Shown here piece by piece: positions 34,939 to 41,778 of a DNA stretch of 64,000 nucleotides; within the stretch, counting starts at the first letter, position 1; every line of letters begins with the position of its first letter. The notes under the pieces are model-generated. The model saw nothing but the letters and a program-made list of their open reading frames with translations. It was not told the DNA's origin and made no database searches. The stretch is from Erysipelotrichaceae bacterium 66202529. Its GTDB lineage: Bacteria > Bacillota_I > Bacilli_A > Erysipelotrichales > Erysipelotrichaceae. The stretch spans positions 1,240,001 to 1,304,000 of the forward strand of contig CP046174.1 of NCBI GenBank assembly GCA_017161075.1, given 5' to 3'. Position numbers and translations under genes: made by a program.

Positions 34939-35177
34939 TTTAGTACCTCCTATACGTGTGTCAATAAGAAGCCCTCCAATGTATAAAAAAATCACAAAAC
35001 TGGATATTCGTACATTGAAACACATAAATACAATTCCAGACTTGTGAAATCATAATTATTGCTTTTTATTACCCTTAAACAATATCACTTTCAAATCCGA
35101 AAGTCAATCATTATTTTGCTAATTCGTATGGATTTATTTTCAGTCTTTTGATGATTCGTGTTTTTTTGTGTAAGCTG

Positions 35178-35206
35178 TTTCAGATTTAATCCATTTGGGG
35201 TATAAT
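35178..35206 (+). promoter_or_regulatory. Promoter of the LRR gene
   Basis: TTTCAG (35178-35183), 17-nt spacer, TATAAT (35201-35206). The -10 is perfect. Confidence 0.55.
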
Positions 35207-35240
35207 ATAGGCATACAAGAAAAGAAACGGAGGAATGTTT

Positions 35241-36686
35241 ATGATCATACAGGATGAAATGCTGCGGTGTGCAATCGCCAGAACCCTGCAGATCGAGGAA
35301 GCGGATATCACAGAGGAAAAGCTGAATGAGCTGACAACTCTGTCTGCCAGAAGCAGCGGGATTATATCTCTGGAAGGACTGCAATATGCAACTAATCTGA
35401 GTTATCTGGATCTTTGCGGAAATGCTATTGAGGATCTGACACCGATCCGTGATCTTCGTGAAATCGAAGTTTTGAATCTGTCGAAAAATATGCTGCGTGA
35501 CATTCAGGCACTGCGGGAATTCCGTCAGCTGCTGCGGCTGGATATCTCACGCAACAATCTGTATACGATGGATATCAGTGCATTGGCCGGAATGATCAAT
35601 CTGGAGGAGCTGAATCTGGAGCGTAGCAAGGTGGATAACCTTGTCTATCTGGAAAATGTCAAGAAACTGAAAAAGCTGTATGTCGGTATCGAAAACGGGC
35701 CGTTCCCGCTCAGTATTCTTGGAATGCTGGATGAGTTAAAAGAGCTTCATATGAATAAGATGTGGCTGTATGATATTGCCGATCTCACATATCTCAAGCA
35801 TATTGAGGTACTGGATTTATCAACAAACCTGTTTTCTGATTTATCTCCGTTGCAGTATATGAAGGATACGCTGCGCAGTCTGAATATCTCAAACAATGAA
35901 TATTTAACGGATTTAAGCATTTTAGCGGAATTTCCTAATCTGGAGGTTCTTGATATATCCTTTGACCATATAAAGGATTTCACATTTCTGAAAAAGCTGA
36001 AAAATCTGAAGGATTTGCGGGCAACACAAAGTGGCTTGTGTGATCTGCGGAATCTGAAGGGTTTAATCCAGATGGAAAAGCTGGATATCAGTGAAAACCG
36101 GGTACAGCATACGGAAATTCTGAAGGAAATGAAGCTGCTGCGTTATTTCAAGGCAAGCTGCTGTTTCCTGCATGATATTGATTTCCTCAAGAATGCCAAG
36201 GATCTGGTAGAGCTGAACGTATTCAACAATCACATTACACATATCGAGGTTCTTAAGGGCTGTGAGCATATGACAACACTGGATGTCGGCAATAATGATA
36301 TCCGCAATATTGATTCACTGGAGGATATGATCAATCTGGAATGCCTTGGGTTATCGCATAATAATATTTCAGATTTATCACCATTAAAGGATTTAACAAA
36401 CCTCAGCACGATTGATTTATATAATAATGTCATTACCGATCTGTCACCACTGAAAAAGCTGATCAATTTAAGCTCTCTGCGACTGGATCACAATGGCGTG
36501 ATGGATCTGTCTCCTTTGGAGGAATGCATCTATCTGAGCTCCTTAACCCTGAAAGCGAACTATGTTACGGATGTGACACCGCTAACGAAGCTGAAGAATC
36601 TGTATGAGCTTCGTCTGGATGAAAATCCGATTGAGGACATTACCGTTTTAGAGGATATGGAATACTACGATAAATTCTCTTATTGA
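35241..36686 (+). CDS. Leucine-rich-repeat protein, SDS22/internalin-like, cytoplasmic
   Basis: 481 residues from the ATG at 35241, chosen because GGAGG at 35229-35233 is 7 nt away (the ATG at 35235 is too close). About 16-18 tandem LRRs of ~22 residues with the pattern L-x-x-L-x-L-x-x-N-x-I-x-D-L-x-P-L are visible from residue ~40 to the end (for example LGLSHNNISDLSPLKDL and IDLYNNVITDLSPLKKL). There is no signal peptide, LPXTG or transmembrane segment, so unlike true internalins it appears to be intracellular. LRRs bind proteins; the partner is unknown. Monocistronic, with a tandem pair of terminators. Confidence 0.88.
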   Translation: MIIQDEMLRCAIARTLQIEEADITEEKLNELTTLSARSSGIISLEGLQYATNLSYLDLCGNAIEDLTPIRDLREIEVLNLSKNMLRDIQALREFRQLLRLDISRNNLYTMDISALAGMINLEELNLERSKVDNLVYLENVKKLKKLYVGIENGPFPLSILGMLDELKELHMNKMWLYDIADLTYLKHIEVLDLSTNLFSDLSPLQYMKDTLRSLNISNNEYLTDLSILAEFPNLEVLDISFDHIKDFTFLKKLKNLKDLRATQSGLCDLRNLKGLIQMEKLDISENRVQHTEILKEMKLLRYFKASCCFLHDIDFLKNAKDLVELNVFNNHITHIEVLKGCEHMTTLDVGNNDIRNIDSLEDMINLECLGLSHNNISDLSPLKDLTNLSTIDLYNNVITDLSPLKKLINLSSLRLDHNGVMDLSPLEECIYLSSLTLKANYVTDVTPLTKLKNLYELRLDENPIEDITVLEDMEYYDKFSY

Positions 36687-36695
36687 TCATAAAAG

Positions 36696-36733
36696 ACCTG
36701 TATCACATATCGTATGTGTGACACAGGTTTTTT
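36696..36733 (+). terminator. Terminator of the LRR gene
   Basis: ACCTGTATCACATA pairs with TATGTGTGACACAGGT (two bulged bases) and runs into six T. Confidence 0.75.
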
Positions 36734-36736
36734 CAT

Positions 36737-36766
36737 ACGCTTTGCATATGGTACATAAGCGTTTTT
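36737..36766 (+). terminator. Second terminator in tandem
   Basis: ACGCTT / AAGCGT stem followed by TTTT. From here to 37055 no gene is supported; a weak promoter (TTGACC, 19 nt, TAAAAT at 36997-37027) may serve the next gene. Confidence 0.5.
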
Positions 36767-37055
36767 AAGTATACCTTAAAAATGTCAATGAATACCATAG
36801 TCTTTAACAAATGCAGTGCAAGAGATCGTTAAATGCAAGCCGTTCTTCCAATGCTGTTTTAAGTATAATGTTTGAACAGGTTATGTATATGCAATACGCA
36901 AGTGTATTATTTGTGACAGCAGTTATTAGCGGCGTTGTATCGCGGTCACGTTATGCAATTTACAGGCGGTATACCCTTCTTCTGCCATTACCCATCTTGA
37001 CCTTGTCCTGGGGGAAGGCTGTAAAATAGAGATAGTAAAAACAAGGAGGAAGCAG

Positions 37056-38045
37056 ATGGAACAGAAAAAAATGGCAGAGCTGAATCAGCTCATAGAAAGC
37101 AGATATCGTAATATTGCCGGTATGAACATTATGAAAAATGGGAAGCTGGTATATGAGAAGTATTTTAACGGCTGTACATCACAAAGCACATTGCATGTAT
37201 ATTCTGTCACCAAAAGCATTGTATCCATATTGATTGGAATCGCAATGGATCAGGGCTATATAAAAGATGTGAATCAAAGAGTACTGGATTTTTTTCCGGA
37301 ATATGCTGCAAAACGGCAGGATTCACAGATTGAGAACGTGACGCTGGAGGATATATTGACCATGCGGGCGGCATATAAATACCGGATACCGCCTTATATA
37401 AAATACTTTACAAGCGATGACTGGCTTACCTTTTCACTGAATCAGCTAAAGGGAAGGGGGAAGGATGGAGCATTTCGTTACACCCCTTTAATAGGGCCGG
37501 ATATCCTGACCGGTATCCTGAGAAAGGCAACACAGCAATCCGTGTTGGATTTTGCACAGGAGAATCTGTTTACGCCGCTGGATATCAAGGTAAAGGGCAG
37601 TCTTGTTTTTCAAAGCAAGGAGGAACAGATGGCGTTCAATCAGGCAACGGATAGAAGCAGCTGGGCTGCGGATGCGCAGGGCTTACATGCTGCAGGCTGG
37701 GGATTGAGTCTGAGAGCCCGGGATATGGCAAGGCTGGGACAGCTGTATCTGAATGGCGGCATGTGGGACAGCAAGCAGCTTGTATCGCGTCACTGGGTAC
37801 AGGATAGTACAACTGAGCATAACCGCTGGAAGCGGCAGAATTTGCCTTACGGCTATTTATGGTGGATTGATGAGAAAGAGCATAGCTTTGCGGCCATGGG
37901 GGATGGAGGCAACATCATTTATGTGAATCCAAAGGAACAGCTAGTCGTCTCACTGGTATGCATTTTTGAGCGAAATGTCAGGGATAGTATGGAGCTAATC
38001 AAGCAGTTTATTGAACCGTTATATTGTGATACACAAAAGAAATAG
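37056..38045 (+). CDS. Serine hydrolase of the beta-lactamase/class C family
   Basis: 329 residues. The nucleophile motif SxxK is S50-V-T-K53 (VYSVTKSIVSI); a Tyr-containing second motif is in FRYTPLIGPD; and a GDGGN stretch near the C-terminus occupies the place of the KTG-like box. No signal peptide is seen, so it is probably cytoplasmic, an esterase or peptidase rather than a resistance beta-lactamase. AAGGAGGAAG precedes the ATG. The downstream neighbourhood is AT-rich and contains decayed frames. Confidence 0.82.
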   Translation: MEQKKMAELNQLIESRYRNIAGMNIMKNGKLVYEKYFNGCTSQSTLHVYSVTKSIVSILIGIAMDQGYIKDVNQRVLDFFPEYAAKRQDSQIENVTLEDILTMRAAYKYRIPPYIKYFTSDDWLTFSLNQLKGRGKDGAFRYTPLIGPDILTGILRKATQQSVLDFAQENLFTPLDIKVKGSLVFQSKEEQMAFNQATDRSSWAADAQGLHAAGWGLSLRARDMARLGQLYLNGGMWDSKQLVSRHWVQDSTTEHNRWKRQNLPYGYLWWIDEKEHSFAAMGDGGNIIYVNPKEQLVVSLVCIFERNVRDSMELIKQFIEPLYCDTQKK

Positions 38046-38083
38046 CAATAAAAAAGACGGTTAGATATCTATAAAGGAGATTT

Positions 38084-38293
38084 TATGGAATCATCAAAAA
38101 TTGTTTTATTTTGGATGATTATTTCGTCAAGGATGACGTAATCAACGATATTTAAAAAAAGCGTGTGGAAATAGATCCGACTCTCCCCTATAGAAATAAA
38201 CTTAATGAAAACGATATGGCATGGATCAGTCTTGAAACAGAACTCGCATATAATTTTGCTTTAGAAAAAAAGGTGATGTCTTATGGATCCTAA
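38084..38293 (+). pseudogene. Decayed small gene A
   Basis: AAGGAG precedes an ATG (38086) whose frame soon stops. Another frame reads ILDDYFVKDDVINDI, a TAA, then KKRVEIDPTLPYRNKLNEN and ELAYNFALEKKVMSYGS before a terminal stop. The continuity of protein-like sequence across a frameshift and a stop suggests a broken gene of ~65 codons. The last codons overlap the next start, as in an operon. Family not recognised. Confidence 0.4.
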
Positions 38294-38593
38294 AGATTTT
38301 GAAAATTTCATGAGGAAGGATCAAAAACGAATTGCCTGGTTTCATGGCATTTTTATGCAAAGAGGTTGCTGCATCATCTTTTATGGATAACGATCAGTGC
38401 CCTAGTTCTTATCCTTCTAACCATTATCATCTTACAATTCTTATATGATCATATCCGTCTAACTTATCTTTTCCTTATTTTGCTTATCATTTTTATACTT
38501 GTCACTATATTATTTCAAAAAAAGAAGAAGAAAATAAGATGGACTGATAACATGCAAGTATGGACGAAAGTGATATTACGTAGTAAAATTTAA
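38283..38593 (+). pseudogene. Decayed small membrane-protein gene B
   Basis: GGTGATG precedes ATG 38283, which reads MDPKDFENFMRKDQKRIAWF and then shifts frame; the frame used from ~38363 continues with two hydrophobic helices (LWITISALVLILLTIIIL and LIIFILVTILF) and a basic tail. A single-base shift near 38355-38365 would join them into a ~100-residue two-helix membrane protein. Either a pseudogene or a sequencing error. Function unknown. Confidence 0.4.
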
Positions 38594-38616
38594 AAGATTA
38601 AAGAGGACAAATGCCC

Positions 38617-38637
38617 TACCTGGAAATTTGCCAGGTA
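38617..38637. promoter_or_regulatory. Inverted repeat upstream of the Fic gene
   Basis: TACCTGG-AAATTTG-CCAGGTA, a 7-bp perfect dyad without a T-run on either strand, so more likely an operator than a terminator. It is ~73 nt before the Fic gene start. Confidence 0.4.
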
Positions 38638-38709
38638 AAAAGTATATACAAAGGTTTTAAATAGAGGTATTGGTATTGATACAGTAAGTAGATTTTGAGA
38701 AGGAGGTAG

Positions 38710-39672
38710 ATGAAAATGGTTAAAAATATCGAAGATAGCGATTTTAATGTAGTGGTGTTTCAAGATGGAGAATTACAGATCGATGTAACTTTGAACCCAA
38801 AAGGAAATACCGTTTGGTTAAACAGGCAGCAAATTTCTGTTTTATTTGATAGAGATATAAAAACAATTGGTAAGCATATAAACAATATATTTAAAGAAAA
38901 AGAATTGGATAAAGATTCAGTTGTCGCAAAATTTGCGACAACTGCCACAGATGGTAAAGTGTATCAAGTAGATAACTATAATCTGGATGTTATCATATCT
39001 GTAGGGTATAGGGTAAAATCGCAACGCGGAATCCAATTTAGAAAATGGGCTACAAATATATTAAAGGATTACATGCTTAAAGGGTATGCTGTTAATGAAA
39101 AAAGACTGCAATATCTAAATAAAACGATACAATTACAATCTGGGATCATAGCAGGAATGGCTGGCATAGATGCAGACTCCGTACTCCAGGTCGTTGAAGA
39201 ATATACTGCAGCATTGGCTTTATTGGATGATTACGATCATCAATGCTTAAAAAGGCCAGATGGAACCAAATGTGTTTATCAATTGACTTATGAAGAAAGT
39301 AGAGAATTTATTGACAAAATGAGCTTTGACTCAGATGTTTTCGGAGTAGAAAAAGAGCCTGGAAAAGTTGCCGGCATTTTGGCAGCTGTGTACCAGGAAG
39401 TATTTGGTCAAGAAATTTATCCTACGCTTGAAGAAAAAGCCGCAAATCTTTTGTATTTTCTTATTAAGGATCATCCTTTTGCAGACGGCTGCAAGCGTAT
39501 ATCAGCAGCATTATTTCTTGAATTTTTAAACAAGAATAATGCCCTGGTGCATAATGATGGTGAAAAAATCATAAGTGAGAGCGCATTAGTTGCCATCACT
39601 CTAATGGTAGCTGAATCAAACCCTGAGGAAAAGGAAATCATGATTTCATTGATTATGAATTTCCTTCAATAA
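38710..39672 (+). CDS. RhuM-Fic fusion protein (virulence RhuM family / Fic-Doc)
   Basis: 320 residues. Residues ~10-130 match the RhuM domain (VWLNRQQISVLFDRDIKTIGKHI; RGIQFRKWATNILKDYMLKGYAVNEKRL in pieces), a DNA-binding-like module also seen in phage antirepressors. The C-terminal ~130 residues are a Fic/Doc domain with H255-P-F-A-D-G-C-K-R263. The usual motif is HPFxDGN(G/K)R; here Asn is replaced by Cys261, while the catalytic His255 and Arg263 remain. Fic domains transfer AMP or phosphate to proteins; these fusions often lie in mobile or defence islands. AAGGAGG is upstream with two close ATGs (38710, 38716). The AT-rich base use and decayed neighbours suggest acquired DNA. Confidence 0.88.
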   Translation: MKMVKNIEDSDFNVVVFQDGELQIDVTLNPKGNTVWLNRQQISVLFDRDIKTIGKHINNIFKEKELDKDSVVAKFATTATDGKVYQVDNYNLDVIISVGYRVKSQRGIQFRKWATNILKDYMLKGYAVNEKRLQYLNKTIQLQSGIIAGMAGIDADSVLQVVEEYTAALALLDDYDHQCLKRPDGTKCVYQLTYEESREFIDKMSFDSDVFGVEKEPGKVAGILAAVYQEVFGQEIYPTLEEKAANLLYFLIKDHPFADGCKRISAALFLEFLNKNNALVHNDGEKIISESALVAITLMVAESNPEEKEIMISLIMNFLQ

Positions 39673-39736
39673 AATCATGGCAAATTGTCATGTAGTATTC
39701 ATCACTGTTCTTATTGGGGAAAAAGGAGGAAGAAGT

Positions 39737-39760
39737 ATGGAGTATAAACAGAAATTGTAG
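39737..39760 (+). other. Strong ribosome site before a 7-codon frame
   Basis: AAAGGAGGAAGAAGT precedes ATG and MEYKQKL then TAG. In-frame sequence after the stop continues DLFPYTKKNADKYTRYPYG, so this may be a truncated or nonsense-mutated gene start rather than a leader peptide. Confidence 0.3.
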
Positions 39761-39778
39761 GATTTATTTCCTTATACG

Positions 39779-39838
39779 AAAAAGAATGCGGACAAGTACA
39801 CCCGGTATCCATATGGTGTATGTCAGCATTCTTTCTTT
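39779..39838. terminator. Long bidirectional terminator
   Basis: AAGAATGC (39781-39788) pairs with GCATTCTT (39825-39832), with inner pairing TACACC / GGTGTA. T-rich flanks on both strands. It can end the Fic transcript and pepF. Confidence 0.65.
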
Positions 39839-39916
39839 TTTGGGTACTATTCAGTAAATTTCATATCAAATAGAGCTTATTATGTTTAAATACTCTCATC
39901 ATTGCATATCGCAGTA

Positions 39917-41683
39917 TCAGTGTACCTTCATCAGCTCACAGAATTCATCCAGCGTCTTCGCAAAGAAGGTAAAGGCATCGTCATACACGCTGTCCTCTCT
40001 TGGATCTACACCTGCATGAATCAGCTCCTCTAACGGTGCTTCACTGCCGCCCTTTTTCAGAAACTCCAGATATTCCTTCGTATCACCAGCCAGAATCTTT
40101 TTCGCAAAGCTTAGTGCCACAGACATGCCGAGTGTGTATTTGTATACATAGAAATTGTAATAAAAGTGAGGGATATGATAACAGTGATAACGCTGCAGAT
40201 CATCCACCTCCACTGCTTCTCCATAATAGTCCTTTGACAGCTTCATATAGAGTGAGGTCAGCTTTTGTGAAGAAACAGCCTCTCCGTTTTCCAGCATTTC
40301 ATACAGCTGTTTTTCAAATTCCGCATACATTGGCTGACGGTACAGCGTGCCGACAAGCTGGTTTAACAGGTTGGATAGCAAATATGCCTTTTGCTTGTCA
40401 CTGTCACTGTGATCCAGCAAATAGCGGTTTAATAAAACCTCATTCACGGTGGAAGCAACCTCCGCAACAAAGATAGTATACTGAGAAAGCATCGACCGGT
40501 TATGATGGCGGGAATACCAGGAATGCATAGAATGTCCAAGCTCATGAGCAAGGGTGCTGAGAGAAGGATAATCATTTGTGAAGTTCGTCAGTACATATGG
40601 ACGGGAGTCGTATGTACCTCCGGAATAGGCTCCTCCCTGCTTACCAGCACAGGGCAGAAAATCAATCCAGCGCTCTGTTCTTGCCTGTTCAAGCAGCTGG
40701 ATGTACTCTTTTCCAAGCGGTGCCAGTGCCTGCTTCAGGATATCAAAGCTTTCATCTATGGTATACGAAATGTCCACCGTATCCACAAGTGGTATCTGGA
40801 TATCGTAAACATGCTGGATACCCAGACCGCTCACCTGCTTGCGTACGGCAAAATAGCGATGGATACCATCGATATATTTTTCATTTGCCATATACAGAAC
40901 CTTATCAAATAAGGCCTTATCCACTCCGTCCTCAAACAGGGATGCATCCAGTGCACTTGGAAACTTACGCAGCTTCGCCTCGAAAATCTGACCGCGGGCA
41001 TGACCGCTCAACAGATTCATAAATACATTTTCATAGGTCTTATAGGCAGTGAAGAAATGTTCAAAGGCTTCCTTTCTTACGTCCGGATTGCGGTTTTTAA
41101 GAAATTGCTGATACGTTCCATCGTTTAGAAATTCCTCCTTGCCATCCACATGTACCGGGGCAAAGAAAAGACGGAAGCTTTCAAAGGTTTCCTGCGGATT
41201 GCGGATCAGCTCCCCTGCCTGTGCGAGTAAGGCTTCCTGATCTTCACTTAGGCGGTGAGGAATGGTGCGGAAGACCTCCTCCATCGGATAGCGAAAGTCC
41301 CTGCAATCATCCTCCAACAGCCACTGTTCTATCTGTGTCCTGTTTTCAATCAGAAGCAGCGGCAGAGAGGACAGCGCTTTTTGTACCTGCTGGTACAGGG
41401 TATAGCTGCTTGCCAGATTTTCCTGATTCTGCATGTTCTTCGGATCAACATCACAGCTCATTTTCGCATAGCTGATCAGATTATCAAGATAGCGCTCCAG
41501 CGTTTCCTGATGCTCCATGAAGCTGATAAAATGTGCCTTGTCAACAGCCAGCTCCTGCAGCGAAGCACATAGCTGCTTCAATTCCTTTTCTGCATCCGCA
41601 AGCTGGGCTTCAAAAGCCGTTTGACTTTCAAAAAGAAAACGAAGATCCCAGGTCAGTTGCGAATCAAGCTCATTACGTTCCAT
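39917..41683 (-). CDS. pepF: Oligoendopeptidase F (M3 metallopeptidase)
   Basis: 588 residues, cytoplasmic zinc peptidase that cuts medium-length oligopeptides. The zinc motif HEXXH is LAHELGHSMHSW, with the downstream Glu in VAEVASTVNE as third ligand; the N-terminal helical part and the C-terminal YVYKYTLGMSVALSFAKKIL block are typical. TGAGGTGATTAT precedes the ATG. It is downstream of, but separated by a terminator from, the cell-wall hydrolase gene. Confidence 0.95.
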   Translation of the reverse strand: MERNELDSQLTWDLRFLFESQTAFEAQLADAEKELKQLCASLQELAVDKAHFISFMEHQETLERYLDNLISYAKMSCDVDPKNMQNQENLASSYTLYQQVQKALSSLPLLLIENRTQIEQWLLEDDCRDFRYPMEEVFRTIPHRLSEDQEALLAQAGELIRNPQETFESFRLFFAPVHVDGKEEFLNDGTYQQFLKNRNPDVRKEAFEHFFTAYKTYENVFMNLLSGHARGQIFEAKLRKFPSALDASLFEDGVDKALFDKVLYMANEKYIDGIHRYFAVRKQVSGLGIQHVYDIQIPLVDTVDISYTIDESFDILKQALAPLGKEYIQLLEQARTERWIDFLPCAGKQGGAYSGGTYDSRPYVLTNFTNDYPSLSTLAHELGHSMHSWYSRHHNRSMLSQYTIFVAEVASTVNEVLLNRYLLDHSDSDKQKAYLLSNLLNQLVGTLYRQPMYAEFEKQLYEMLENGEAVSSQKLTSLYMKLSKDYYGEAVEVDDLQRYHCYHIPHFYYNFYVYKYTLGMSVALSFAKKILAGDTKEYLEFLKKGGSEAPLEELIHAGVDPREDSVYDDAFTFFAKTLDEFCELMKVH

Positions 41684-41719
41684 ATATAATCACCTCAGCT
41701 CTATTGTATGCCAAAGAAA

Positions 41720-41755
41720 AAGAAATCACAAGAAGGCCTGTGATTTCTTTGCTTT
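41720..41755 (-). terminator. Terminator of the cell-wall hydrolase gene
   Basis: Minus strand AAGAAATCACA / TGTGATTTCTT, 11-bp perfect stem followed by TTTCTTT. Confidence 0.75.
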
Positions 41756-41778
41756 TGTTATTCTCCTGGCGTATGCTC

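Noticed and set aside
36811..37029. 72-residue plus-strand frame before the serine hydrolase
   Set aside because: No ribosome site, no protein-like pattern; overlaps the probable promoter of the next gene.
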